From Limnohabitans radicicola (GTDB lineage Bacteria; Pseudomonadota; Gammaproteobacteria; Burkholderiales; Burkholderiaceae_C): a stretch of DNA of 64,000 nt. The DNA lies in NCBI RefSeq assembly GCF_014837235.1, contig NZ_JACYFT010000001.1, positions 413,688 through 477,687 on the forward strand, in the 5' to 3' direction. The notes beneath the pieces are model-generated. The model saw nothing but the letters and a program-made list of their open reading frames with translations, was not told the DNA's origin and made no database searches. Below are positions 28,712-37,228 of the stretch, one piece after another. Both the position numbers and the translations under genes were made by a program. The stretch's first letter is position 1. Each line of letters starts with the position of its first letter.

Positions 28712-30069
28712 GCTTCGCCATGAACAGCACCGCACACCAAGAAGCACATCGCCCCAACATCATTTTCATTGTGGCCGATGACCTCGGCTTTGCCGACCTC
28801 GGCTGCTACGGCGGTCGCGACGCGCAGTTCGGCAAGGTCTCGCCCGTGCTCGACCAACTCGCTGCTGCGGGTCTCAAGTTCACACAAGGTTATTCCAACT
28901 CGCCCGTGTGCTCGCCCACCCGCTTTGCGCTCATGACCGCGCGCTACCAGTACCGTCTGCGCGGCGGGGCCGATGAGCCCATCAACAGCAAAAGCAAGGG
29001 CAGCAAAGTGCTGGGCCTGCCCCCTGAGCACCCCACACTGCCGTCCTTGCTCAAGGCCAGCGGCTACCGCACGGCCTTGATCGGCAAATGGCACCTGGGC
29101 TACCCGCCGCATTTCAGCCCCATCCAATCGGGTTATGAAGAATTCTTTGGCCCCATGTCAGGCGGCGTGGACTACTTCACCCACGCCAGCAACAACGGCA
29201 CGCACGACCTCTACACCAACGAAGAAGAAAAGCACGAAGACGGTTACCTGACCGATCTGATCTCGCACAAGGCGGTGGACTTTGTGAACCGCATGGCGCC
29301 TGGCGCGGCGCAGGGCACGCCCTTCTTCTTGAGCCTGCACTACACCGCGCCGCACTGGCCCTGGGAAACGCGCGAAGACCACGCATTGGCTCAGGAGGTC
29401 AAGGACAACCTGTTCCACCTGCACGGCGGCAACATCCACACCTACCACCGCATGATCCACCACATGGACGAGGGCATTGGCTGGGTGGTGGACACGCTCA
29501 AGAAAAACGGTCAACTCGACAACACCCTGATCGTCTTCACCAGCGACAACGGCGGCGAACGCTTCAGCGACAACTGGCCGCTGGTGGGCGGCAAGATGGA
29601 CCTGACCGAAGGCGGCATCCGTGTGCCGTGGATCGCGCACTGGCCTGCCGTCATCGCGCCCGGCGGCACATCCACGCAACACTGCATGACCATGGACTGG
29701 TCAGCCACCATGGTCGAGTTGGCAGGCGCGCAGGCCGATGCCAAGCACCCGTTTGACGGTGTGTCGCTCGCCCCCGTGCTACGCGACGCGAAGCACCAAT
29801 TCGAGCGACCGCTGTACTGGCGCATGAACCACCGGGGCCAGCGCGCTCTGCGCATGGGCGACTACAAGTACCTGCGGGTGGACGGCAACGATTATTTGTT
29901 CAACATCCCGGCCGACGAACGCGAACGCGCCAACCTGGCCAAGCACCAGCCCGAGAAGCTGCAAAGCCTGCGTGCCGCCTGGGAGGCCTGGGACGCCACG
30001 GTGCCCGCCATTCCCGAAGACGCCACCATCAGCCTGGGCTACTCGGTCAAAGACATGCCGCAGCGCTGA
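28708..30069 (+). CDS. Sulfatase (arylsulfatase family), probably cytoplasmic
   Basis: This enzyme hydrolyses a sulfate ester. The 453-residue protein begins with the metal-binding VADDLGFADLG (about 22-32). It carries the formylglycine signature CSPTR at 68-72, where Cys68 would be oxidised to the catalytic residue by a separate maturase. Further family features are GKWHLGYPP and TSDNGGERF. No signal peptide is visible, unlike many bacterial sulfatases, so it probably acts inside the cell. The start overlaps TctC 2 (ATGA); an ATG at 28720 is an alternative. SulP 2 follows after 22 bases. Confidence 0.88.
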   Translation: MSFAMNSTAHQEAHRPNIIFIVADDLGFADLGCYGGRDAQFGKVSPVLDQLAAAGLKFTQGYSNSPVCSPTRFALMTARYQYRLRGGADEPINSKSKGSKVLGLPPEHPTLPSLLKASGYRTALIGKWHLGYPPHFSPIQSGYEEFFGPMSGGVDYFTHASNNGTHDLYTNEEEKHEDGYLTDLISHKAVDFVNRMAPGAAQGTPFFLSLHYTAPHWPWETREDHALAQEVKDNLFHLHGGNIHTYHRMIHHMDEGIGWVVDTLKKNGQLDNTLIVFTSDNGGERFSDNWPLVGGKMDLTEGGIRVPWIAHWPAVIAPGGTSTQHCMTMDWSATMVELAGAQADAKHPFDGVSLAPVLRDAKHQFERPLYWRMNHRGQRALRMGDYKYLRVDGNDYLFNIPADERERANLAKHQPEKLQSLRAAWEAWDATVPAIPEDATISLGYSVKDMPQR

Positions 30070-30091
30070 TCTGCTACACCTTGGACCACGC

Positions 30092-31774
30092 ATGCCTATG
30101 CAACGCTTTTTGACCTTTCGCCACTGGCCGCGCCTGTCTCCTGAGCTGGCACGCTCCGAAGTGCTGGCAGGGCTGACGGTGGCACTGGTCATGGTGCCGC
30201 AGGCCGTGGCCTACGCAGGCCTGGCGGGCATGCCTTTGGTCACCGGGCTCTACACCTGCCTGTTGCCCGCTTTGCTGGCGGTGTTGTTTGGCAGTGCCTC
30301 AAGGCTGTCGGTGGGCCCGGCTGCACTGACTTGCGTGTTGATCGGCGCATCGCTGACCGGGCTGGCCGAGCCAGGCTCCACGCAGTGGGTGTCGCTCGCG
30401 GTGTGGCTGTCTTTGCTGTCGGGGGGTATCCAGTTGCTGCTGGGCCTGGGCAACTACGGCTGGCTCATCAACCTGGTCAGCTCGCCCGTGATGATGGGCT
30501 TCACCCAAGCGGCGTCGCTGCTGATCATGGCCTCTCAAGTACCCGCGTTGCTGGGCATCCCGGCCTGGCGTTGGGACATGTCCAGCTGGGGCACCTGGCT
30601 GACCGGCTGGCCCGCCCTGTTTGGTCTGGGCAGTCTGGCGGTGCTCTTGCTGCTGCGCCACTACCAACCGCGCTGGCCCGGCATCATGCTGGTCATGGGA
30701 GCCGCCTCGATGCTGGGCTATGCAAGTGACTACACGCAACACGGCAGCATTGTGGGCTTGCTGCCCTCGGGCTTGCCCGCGCTCTACTGGCCCGAGTGGC
30801 CAGGGCTGGATGTGCTCAACCAGCTGTGGGTGCCCGCCATGGTGATTGCGCTGGTGAGCTTTCTCGAGACAGCATCGAGCGCGCGCATCGAATGCCAGCG
30901 CGACGGCAAACGCTGGGACGACAGCACCGAACTCTTCAGCCAAGGCCTGGCCAAGCTGGCCTCGGCCTTGTCCGGCAGTTTTCCGACCAGCACCTCTTTT
31001 TCGCGCTCGGCGCTCATGCTCTACGCTGGCGCCCGTTCAGGCTGGGCGGTGGTGGCCTCGGTGGGCTTTGTGCTGCTCGCTCTGCTGGTGCTGATGCCCG
31101 CACTGCAATTCGTGCCACGCTCGGTCATGGCAGCTGCCGTCATCGTGGCGGTGCTCAATCTGTTTCAACCACGCCAGTTTCTCAAACTCTGGCGCATTGA
31201 CCGTGTCGAGACCGCCACGGCCGCCGTGACTTTTGCCATCACACTGGCCACAGCGCCGCGCATCTACTGGGGCGTCATGGCAGGTGTGCTGCTGGGCCTG
31301 AGCCACTTTCTGCACACCCGGCTGCACCCCCGCATCATCGAAGTGGGCTTGCACCCCGACGGCAGTTTGCGTGACCGCCACCTGTGGCATCTGCCCCCGC
31401 TGGCCCCGCACCTGTTTGCCCTGCGCATGGACGCCGAACTCGACTTTGCAGCAGCCAGCAGCTTTGAACGCGCCATCACAGACCACCTGGCACAGCACCC
31501 CGACACGCAACACGTCTGCCTGTTCGCGCAACCCATCAACCGGATCGATGCCACAGGCGTCGAAACCTTTGGCCAACTGCAACGGCAACTGGCCAGTCGC
31601 GGCATCACGCTGCACATCAGTGGCATCAAACTGCCCGTCGAAAAGGCGCTGCAACGCGCAGGTGAGCTGCCCGACGTACCTGAACTCAAACTCTACCGCA
31701 CCGATGCGGAAGCCTTGCAGGCGCTGAGGCAACTGGCACCGCTGCCGGACGACATCGGTGCTGCGTCCATCTGA
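30092..31774 (+). CDS. SulP family anion transporter 2 with STAS domain
   Basis: This 560-residue SLC26/SulP transporter starts at ATG 30092 (ATG 30098 is also possible). The N-terminal signature is LTVALVMVPQAVAYAGLAG-like, followed by many membrane segments. A C-terminal STAS domain lies at about residues 440-545, with RIDATGVETFGQL. It lies 22 bases after the sulfatase, so movement of the sulfate released by that enzyme is a reasonable inference; direction and substrate are not shown. Confidence 0.88.
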   Translation: MPMQRFLTFRHWPRLSPELARSEVLAGLTVALVMVPQAVAYAGLAGMPLVTGLYTCLLPALLAVLFGSASRLSVGPAALTCVLIGASLTGLAEPGSTQWVSLAVWLSLLSGGIQLLLGLGNYGWLINLVSSPVMMGFTQAASLLIMASQVPALLGIPAWRWDMSSWGTWLTGWPALFGLGSLAVLLLLRHYQPRWPGIMLVMGAASMLGYASDYTQHGSIVGLLPSGLPALYWPEWPGLDVLNQLWVPAMVIALVSFLETASSARIECQRDGKRWDDSTELFSQGLAKLASALSGSFPTSTSFSRSALMLYAGARSGWAVVASVGFVLLALLVLMPALQFVPRSVMAAAVIVAVLNLFQPRQFLKLWRIDRVETATAAVTFAITLATAPRIYWGVMAGVLLGLSHFLHTRLHPRIIEVGLHPDGSLRDRHLWHLPPLAPHLFALRMDAELDFAAASSFERAITDHLAQHPDTQHVCLFAQPINRIDATGVETFGQLQRQLASRGITLHISGIKLPVEKALQRAGELPDVPELKLYRTDAEALQALRQLAPLPDDIGAASI

Positions 31775-31934
31775 CGCCTGACAGCACTCGCCCTTGCGCA
31801 CCCTGCGCACGGCTGTGTGGTCCAGCAGACGGTGCGATCCGCTGTGTTTTTCTAGACTGCCTTCTCCAGCCCCTGATGGCAAGACACGCCGCGCCATCGG
31901 CTTGGCACAACCCTTCCACGATGAAAGCCGCCTC

Positions 31935-32261
31935 ATGAAAACACACACCGACCCCATGACCAAAGCCACCGACATCGGCAGCCACATCTCGGGCGCCTTG
32001 CACGAAGCGATGCGCGAGAACAGCCACGACCTTCACCGCGTGAGCGAACGGCTCGCCGACAGCATCAACAACCTGGCCAGCAAGAGCAAAGACGCTGCCT
32101 CAGACGTGCAGCACCGCCTCGAAAAAGAAGCGCAAAAGATGAGCGCCACTGCCGAGCATTACATCCAGAACGATCCCTTCAAATCGGTGCTGATCGCAGC
32201 AGGCGTTGGCGCCACGGCTGGCGCGCTGCTGAGCTGGTGGTTGGGTTCACGTTCGCGCTGA
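31935..32261 (+). CDS. YqjD/ElaB-like (DUF883) inner-membrane protein
   Basis: This 108-residue protein starts at ATG 31935. Its long amphipathic helix (about residues 15-80) is rich in Asp, Lys and Ser and is followed by a C-terminal membrane segment ending WWLGSRSR. That is the layout of YqjD/ElaB, C-tail anchored proteins that bind ribosomes in stationary phase in E. coli. The stop overlaps the next ATG, and the YqjD-YqjE order is conserved. Confidence 0.8.
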   Translation: MKTHTDPMTKATDIGSHISGALHEAMRENSHDLHRVSERLADSINNLASKSKDAASDVQHRLEKEAQKMSATAEHYIQNDPFKSVLIAAGVGATAGALLSWWLGSRSR

Positions 32262-32641
32262 TGCTCCAGATCCTGTTCAAACTGCTGCTGCGACCTGAAC
32301 TCATCTCGATGCATGTTCAGGGCTATGCAGATTTGATTTCCGAAGAATCGAGCCTGCTTCTGCGCTATGTGAGAAACCAGGCGCTGCTCTGCGCCATCGG
32401 CGTTGGCAGTCTGGTGCTGGCCGTTCTCTGGGGCGGCGTTGCGCTGCTGCTGTGGAGTGCTTTGCCCGCCGTCGACCCCCATTTGGCCTGGGTGCTGTGG
32501 GCGTTTCCGCTGGCATGGGCCGTGGTGGCTGTGGGCTGCTGGTTGATCTACAGGGTCTTCGATCGGTCGGTCTTCTTTCCGCGAACACGTGAGCAAATTC
32601 AGCTCGACGTGCTGGCACTCAAACAAGCACGCAAAGCATGA
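32261..32641 (+). CDS. YqjE-like phage-holin family membrane protein
   Basis: This 126-residue protein starts at ATG 32261, overlapping the previous stop (TGATG). Two membrane segments lie at about residues 42-65 and 75-97, with a charged C-terminal tail. It fits the phage-holin family III/YqjE group that follows YqjD. It is not a prophage holin here; there are no phage genes nearby. Confidence 0.78.
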   Translation: MLQILFKLLLRPELISMHVQGYADLISEESSLLLRYVRNQALLCAIGVGSLVLAVLWGGVALLLWSALPAVDPHLAWVLWAFPLAWAVVAVGCWLIYRVFDRSVFFPRTREQIQLDVLALKQARKA

Positions 32642-32862
32642 GCCATGTCCATGAGCAACGCCTGGCGTTGTCACGCGGCTTGATCGTTGCGGCACTGCGC
32701 GAACCCACCTGGATGATGGTGGTGCAGCGCTGGCTGATGTGGCGCGTGCAGCGCCCCAGGAGCGACCCGATTGAACACCATGCGCTCAAGGTGCCGAATG
32801 CAGCCCGATCATGTTGCCCTCGCTATCGGTCACAAGGGCAATGGACCCGTAGGGGCCAATAG
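32638..32862 (+). CDS. Possible YqjK-like small protein running into the next gene
   Basis: This 74-residue ORF overlaps the YqjE-like stop (ATGA), the position where yqjK sits in E. coli. The first about 50 residues are plausible and basic. The last about 25 run antisense into the VOC gene at 32786 and look like unselected sequence, which suggests the original stop was lost. No family match is evident by eye. Confidence 0.4.
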   Translation: MSHVHEQRLALSRGLIVAALREPTWMMVVQRWLMWRVQRPRSDPIEHHALKVPNAARSCCPRYRSQGQWTRRGQ

Positions 32863-33163
32863 ACGTTTTGGGTTTCACGATTTGCCCGCCAGCGGCTGCA
32901 GCCTTGGCGGCTTCATTTGCGCAATCGGCGCATGAAAAGTAGACCAACACACTGTTGCCACCAGGCTCAAAACCAGGCATGCGCACCAAGGCTCCGGCGG
33001 CGCCATAGCCTTCGTTGTTCATCTCAAAGACCAGCATCTCTGGCCCACCTTCGGCCTGCTGCGGCAAAGGGTACAAAGGCTGGCCGAACACCGTTTCGTA
33101 AAACGCCTGGGCACGGGGCATGTCGTGCACATAAATCTCGAACCAGCCTACGGGATTGCTCAT
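32786..33163 (-). CDS. VOC family (glyoxalase-like) protein
   Basis: This 125-residue single-domain vicinal-oxygen-chelate protein has the N-terminal WFEIYVHDM and C-terminal LVTDSEGNMIGLHS strands. Such proteins bind metal and act on varied small molecules or give resistance; the substrate is not known. It is 19 bases after the SRPBCC gene in the same direction. Its 3' end overlaps the converging small ORF at 32638. Confidence 0.82.
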   Translation of the reverse strand: MSNPVGWFEIYVHDMPRAQAFYETVFGQPLYPLPQQAEGGPEMLVFEMNNEGYGAAGALVRMPGFEPGGNSVLVYFSCADCANEAAKAAAAGGQIVKPKTSIGPYGSIALVTDSEGNMIGLHSAP

Positions 33164-33182
33164 CGGATGCGCCTCCTAAGCA

Positions 33183-33626
33183 TCAGCCCGTGATGTCGGG
33201 CTCGACCAACAGCGCCAGCAACTGCAAGGACTCTTGCCAGCCCAGGCAGCACGCCTCGGGTGGGATCATGTCCGGAATGCCCGCCTGCTCGATGTTCACC
33301 TCCGTGCCCACCAGCACAGGTTTGAAGGTCACAGTGGTCACCATCTGCCCCGGCAGGTTCGGGTCATCGAAGGTGTCGGTGTGGCTCAAACGCTCGCCAG
33401 GCACCAGCTCCAGAAAGGTGCCACCAAAACTGTGGCTCTGCCCATTGCCCAGGTTGGTGAACGACATGCGGTAGCTGCCGCCTACACGGGCATCCATCTC
33501 GTGTACCCGGCCCGTGAAGCCGTGCGGTGGCAACCACTTGTTCATGGCATCCGGGTCAATGAAGGCACGAAAGACCCGCTCGGCGGGCGCACGAAAAACG
33601 CGCTGAAAACGGACGGTGTTGGGCAT
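33183..33626 (-). CDS. SRPBCC (AHSA1-like) protein
   Basis: This 147-residue START/Bet v1-like cavity protein starts at ATG 33626 (MPNTVRFQRV). AHSA1 motifs are visible: FRAPAERVFRAFIDPDAMNKW and the FLELVPGERLSHTD strand. It probably binds a hydrophobic ligand. VOC-SRPBCC pairs are common in proteobacteria, though their role is not defined. Confidence 0.82.
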   Translation of the reverse strand: MPNTVRFQRVFRAPAERVFRAFIDPDAMNKWLPPHGFTGRVHEMDARVGGSYRMSFTNLGNGQSHSFGGTFLELVPGERLSHTDTFDDPNLPGQMVTTVTFKPVLVGTEVNIEQAGIPDMIPPEACCLGWQESLQLLALLVEPDITG

Positions 33627-33686
33627 GGTCAATCCTTGAATCAATGTTATTGATTGTGACAGCCTGCAGGCTTGTGGATGAGTCCT

Positions 33687-34379
33687 TCAGGCCAGCATCC
33701 AATCGACCGCCGCCTGCGCATGCAAGGCCGTGGTGTCGAACAATGGCACGGTACTGTCGTTCGCATCCACCAGCAAACCAATTTCAGTGCAACCCAAAAT
33801 GATGCCTTGAGCCCCTTGTTCAATCAGACAGTCCATCACACGGCGGTACGCATCACGTGAATCACCGTTCACCTGCCCCAGGCAAAGCTCTTGGTAAATG
33901 ATGCGGTGCACCTCATCGCGATCGCTTGCCTCCGGCACCAGCACATCCAGACCCCATGTTTTTTGCAAGCGTGCTTTGTAAAAGTCCTGCTCCATCGTGA
34001 ATCGCGTGCCCAGCAAGCCCACCCGCTGCAGCCCTGCCGATCGCACGGCCTGCGCTGTGGCGTCGGCAATGTGGATCAGTGGCAAATCAACTGCTGATTC
34101 GATGGCTTCAGCCACCTTGTGCATGGTGTTGGTGCACAGCACCAGACCTTGAGCGCCTGCTGCCTGCAGCGACTGTGCGGCCTGCGCCAGCATGTGCCCA
34201 GCCTCTGACCAGCGGCCTGCCGACTGCAGCTCTTCCACCTCGGCAAAGTCCAAGCTGTAGAGCACCAGTTTGGCCGAGTGCAAGCCACCCAAACGGGCCT
34301 TGATGCCTTCGTTGATGAGGCGGTAATAAGGCACGGTGGATTCCCAGCTCATGCCGCCGATCAGGCCCAGGGTTTTCAT
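33687..34379 (-). CDS. Aspartate/glutamate racemase family protein
   Basis: This 230-residue PLP-independent racemase-family protein starts at ATG 34379 (MKTLGLIGGMSWES), with AAGG nine bases upstream. An ATG at 34385 adds two residues. Both catalytic cysteines are present, in CTNTMH and GCTEI. Known relatives racemise Asp, Glu or other amino acids, and the substrate is not predictable. It lies in the minus-strand run of small enzymes 36371-32786. Confidence 0.87.
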   Translation of the reverse strand: MKTLGLIGGMSWESTVPYYRLINEGIKARLGGLHSAKLVLYSLDFAEVEELQSAGRWSEAGHMLAQAAQSLQAAGAQGLVLCTNTMHKVAEAIESAVDLPLIHIADATAQAVRSAGLQRVGLLGTRFTMEQDFYKARLQKTWGLDVLVPEASDRDEVHRIIYQELCLGQVNGDSRDAYRRVMDCLIEQGAQGIILGCTEIGLLVDANDSTVPLFDTTALHAQAAVDWMLA

Positions 34380-34415
34380 GTTCATCTGCCTTGTCTCTCG
34401 GCCGAATCCAGCCCA

Positions 34416-34901
34416 TCAAAATGCCTCGCCGTTTTTGCGGAAGAAAGACCACTGTCCGTCCAGCTGGCGTCCCATCAGATCGGCTTCGGGGTACGTCGCC
34501 GTGTCGCCATCGGTGCGGTCACCGACTTCGAGCACCACCACCGGCTCAGACGACTCGTTACGCAGCTGGTGGGCGTTGCCCGATCCGGCCTTGAAGCCAG
34601 CACACATGCCAGGCGACAGCAAAGTCCGGCCCTCATCGGTCACCAGCGTGGGCGTGCCCGAGACAATGAAGATGAACTCATCCTGCAGGCTGTGCGCATG
34701 CCGCAACGACGATGCAGCGCCCGGTGCCAACGTGGTCAGGTTGACGCCGAAATTCGTCAGGCCAAAAAGATCACCCAAGGGGCGTTTTTCTCGCCCGGCC
34801 AGCAAGGGCTGCAGCATGGCCACGACTGCGGGCGGGTAGTTGGACGGTTTGGCGCGCAACGGTGCCTGTGCGGCCAGCAAAGCTGTAGCTGAAGTGCTCA
34901 T
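34416..34901 (-). CDS. Cupin domain protein
   Basis: This 161-residue protein has one conserved cupin barrel at about residues 50-130. The metal-binding motif is RHAHSLQDEF (His-x-His...Glu). There is no signal peptide. Its start overlaps the stop of the gene upstream (34898-34901). The substrate is unknown; mannose-isomerase-like or dioxygenase activity is possible. Confidence 0.8.
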   Translation of the reverse strand: MSTSATALLAAQAPLRAKPSNYPPAVVAMLQPLLAGREKRPLGDLFGLTNFGVNLTTLAPGAASSLRHAHSLQDEFIFIVSGTPTLVTDEGRTLLSPGMCAGFKAGSGNAHQLRNESSEPVVVLEVGDRTDGDTATYPEADLMGRQLDGQWSFFRKNGEAF

Positions 34902-35248
34902 GAGCGCTCTCCTTGAGGTGCCATGCCATAAGCCCGATCGACTTTGGCCACACGCACACTGAACTGACCATACCAGCGTTTGCGCCCTTGCTCACGGGCC
35001 AGGGTGTGTTCGGTATGCTGGCGCCAGCCTGCAATCGATTCTTCGCTGGACCAATAGGACACCGTGATGCCCATCCCGTCTGCACCGCGCACGCTTTCTA
35101 CACCCAGAAAGCCCGGCTGCTGCTTCGCCAACGCCACCATGCGCTCGGCGGTATCGGCATAGCCATCGTCCCCGTCTGCGCTCTGGCGGGAGCGTTGGTT
35201 GGTGAAGATGACGGCGTAATACGGGGGTTCAGGGGTTTGGGCAAACAT
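34898..35248 (-). CDS. Antibiotic biosynthesis monooxygenase (ABM)-like protein
   Basis: This 116-residue protein starts at ATG 35248 (MFAQTPEPP). The dimeric ferredoxin-like ABM fold is suggested by the YAVIFTNQRS strand, then MVALAKQQPGFLGVES and a VSYWSSEESIAGW block. Such proteins are small oxygenases or heme/quinone-binding enzymes. It overlaps the cupin gene by four bases. Confidence 0.75.
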   Translation of the reverse strand: MFAQTPEPPYYAVIFTNQRSRQSADGDDGYADTAERMVALAKQQPGFLGVESVRGADGMGITVSYWSSEESIAGWRQHTEHTLAREQGRKRWYGQFSVRVAKVDRAYGMAPQGERS

Positions 35249-35276
35249 CGGGACTCCAATCAAATCAAGCAGCGAT

Positions 35277-36371
35277 TCATGCGTCGTTCAGCCTCAAGAA
35301 CACAGACATGCGATGCAGCTCATCGTCCAGGGCCGCAGCAAAGGCTTTGTCCTTGGGCGCTGTGCTCACAAAGCCCACGTCAGGTGTGAGCACGCCCGAC
35401 TTGGCACTGACGTTGGCCCAGCCGATGACCTGATCGCGCCAGAGCAAGGGCATGGCGTAGTGGCCGCGCACCCGTTTGGCCGCGGGCGTATAGGCCTCAA
35501 ACCGGTAGGCCCAGCCCCACAATTGCTCGAAGCGGCGGCGGTCCCACACCACCGGGTCAAAAGGCGCCAGCAAGCGCACTCTGTCCTCCACGCCGTGGCG
35601 ACGCGAAGCGGGGTTTTCGTCCTTGGGCCAAAACCAAGTTGTCCCATCCACGTCTGCAGTGGGCAAGCGCAGGCGCGCACGCTGCAGCATGGCTTGGCGG
35701 TGCTGCCGCCACTGCGGTACACCGCCCGCCAGCAGCCCGACCAGCTGCCCCAGACTGGCTGCAGGCAATGGGGCGTACTTGGCCACGATCACATCCACCA
35801 ATGCGTCCATGATGGCATTGGGGCCCAGCCCATTCGGTTCGTGCTCACGAACGGCATACAAACGTTGACCACTCTCGCGCCGCACCACACGCAGCAGACC
35901 CCGGTAATGCATGCCTTCGAGCAACTGGGTGCTGGCCTTGCTGTTGCCACCAAACCAGTTGACCACGCGGCCATGGTCAAAATGGGCGTCCACTTGCGCG
36001 GGCCGGACAACGCCTGCCTCACGCACAAAAGCCAACACCTCTTGCGCTTGCTTCATGCGCGCAGCCGACCACACGATGCGGGCCGTGCGCGGGTGCATCA
36101 GGTGGTGCAAATCACGCCGCACAAAACCGTAGTTGACGAAAAAATCTTCCTCAATGGGCATTTGAGGGTAACGCGACTCCAGGTCCCCGACCCGGTAGCC
36201 CGCGACACGGTGGCGCAGTGTCAGGTCTTGTGCACGGGCAGGCGCACGCAAGGGGTCGGCCTGCACAAAGCCCAGGCGCTGCAATGCCTTGGGCAAGGTG
36301 GTGGGCGCGAACAGGCTGCGCGCCACCGCATAGCGGCGCAGCTGGTCCAGAGTCAACACGGGGGATGCCAT
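35277..36371 (-). CDS. YcaQ/AlkX-type winged-helix DNA glycosylase
   Basis: This 364-residue protein of the HTH_42 superfamily removes damaged bases, including interstrand crosslinks in E. coli YcaQ. It has the family's catalytic Gln-x-Asp, here Q37-A-D39 in FVQADPLRAPA. The QxD form matches the YcaQ/AlkX type rather than the QxQ of AlkZ. The neighbouring SOS polymerase also points to DNA repair, but they are on opposite strands. Confidence 0.82.
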   Translation of the reverse strand: MASPVLTLDQLRRYAVARSLFAPTTLPKALQRLGFVQADPLRAPARAQDLTLRHRVAGYRVGDLESRYPQMPIEEDFFVNYGFVRRDLHHLMHPRTARIVWSAARMKQAQEVLAFVREAGVVRPAQVDAHFDHGRVVNWFGGNSKASTQLLEGMHYRGLLRVVRRESGQRLYAVREHEPNGLGPNAIMDALVDVIVAKYAPLPAASLGQLVGLLAGGVPQWRQHRQAMLQRARLRLPTADVDGTTWFWPKDENPASRRHGVEDRVRLLAPFDPVVWDRRRFEQLWGWAYRFEAYTPAAKRVRGHYAMPLLWRDQVIGWANVSAKSGVLTPDVGFVSTAPKDKAFAAALDDELHRMSVFLRLNDA

Positions 36372-36407
36372 GGCCGCATCATGACGCAGACGTACCTCAT
36401 GGGGCTG

Positions 36408-36620
36408 TTATTTTTTAGCCGCCATCCAATAAGCCACGATGGCATTGGCATGGCCATGTCCCATGCCGTGCTCGGTCTTGAGCCAGGCGACCATCTCCAT
36501 GTGCTTCATGCCCTCGCATGCTTTGAGCAAGTCCAGCCAATGCGCGATGGGCTGACCGTACTTCTTTTCGATGGACGGGAAATACGAGGCGGGGCCTTTG
36601 GTTTTTTCGGGGGTGCTCAT
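36408..36620 (-). CDS. DUF4287 domain protein
   Basis: This 70-residue protein starts at ATG 36620 (MSTPEKTKGP). It has the DUF4287 block around KYGQPIAHWLDLL and ending HGHANAIVAYW. It is helical and soluble, of unknown function. It lies between RidA and the glycosylase, in the same direction. Confidence 0.8.
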   Translation of the reverse strand: MSTPEKTKGPASYFPSIEKKYGQPIAHWLDLLKACEGMKHMEMVAWLKTEHGMGHGHANAIVAYWMAAKK

Positions 36621-36636
36621 GGCGGGGTCTCCTTGT

Positions 36637-37119
36637 TCACACGGTTGCAGCAGCGATTGTCGCCACCAAATCCAACTCGACGGCAGCCCCCTTGGGCAAC
36701 TGCAGCACGCCGACCGATGTGCGGGCATGCACCCCACGCGGCCCCAGCACGCGACACAGGACATCCGACGCACCATCGGCCACTTCGCTTTGCTGGGTGA
36801 ACGAGGGTGCTGAGTGGACATAAACCGTGATGCGCAAGATGGACGAGATCGCGTCCAGACTGCCCGCCGTGCGCTGCAAAAACGCCAGCGCCCGCATGGC
36901 GCCAATGGCTGCGGCTTGCTGACCCTGTGGAACATCAAGAGCATCACCCACAGCGCCGACAAACAGCACTTCGTCACCCACTCGCGGGATCTGACCGCTC
37001 ACAAACAACTGGTGACCATCACGCGTGACTGGCGTGTAGTTGCCGCCGATCTTGATCTCGCCACTGAAGTCGTGGCCGAGTTCCTGGGCCAGTTGCTGGA
37101 ATCGTATGTCTGCGGTCAT
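36637..37119 (-). CDS. RidA family protein
   Basis: This 160-residue protein starts at ATG 37119 (MTADIRFQQL). RidA-type enzymes hydrolyse reactive enamine/imine intermediates. The conserved VSGQIP strand and the Arg- and Glu-bearing HARTSVGV...GAAVELD region are present. It is longer than the about 128-residue archetype because of an N-terminal extension, as in the YjgH/YoaB-like subgroups. It diverges from the Y-family polymerase. Confidence 0.85.
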   Translation of the reverse strand: MTADIRFQQLAQELGHDFSGEIKIGGNYTPVTRDGHQLFVSGQIPRVGDEVLFVGAVGDALDVPQGQQAAAIGAMRALAFLQRTAGSLDAISSILRITVYVHSAPSFTQQSEVADGASDVLCRVLGPRGVHARTSVGVLQLPKGAAVELDLVATIAAATV

Positions 37120-37174
37120 GGCATCAATGAACAATCAATTAGTTTTCATTATCACAGCCAATCCATGCGGCCTC

Positions 37175-37203
37175 TTGGTGATGCCGACTCTTCCTCATAT
37201 ACT
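37175..37203 (+). promoter_or_regulatory. Candidate promoter of the Y-family polymerase gene
   Basis: TTGGTG (37175-37180), a 17-base spacer and TATACT (37198-37203) make a good -10 with a weak -35. The -10 overlaps the LexA box, which fits repression by LexA. Confidence 0.55.
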
Positions 37204-37219
37204 GTACAAATATACAGTT
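37200..37219. promoter_or_regulatory. LexA (SOS) box
   Basis: TACTGTACAAATATACAGTT carries the canonical CTGT-N8-ACAG (37202-37217) and is close to the E. coli consensus. It sits 9 bases before the polymerase ATG at 37229 and over its -10 element. Confidence 0.9.
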
Positions 37220-37228
37220 AATCAAGCC

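Noticed and set aside
32261..32641. Phage holin suggesting a prophage
   Set aside because: It is the YqjE-like partner of the DUF883 protein, and no other phage gene is nearby.
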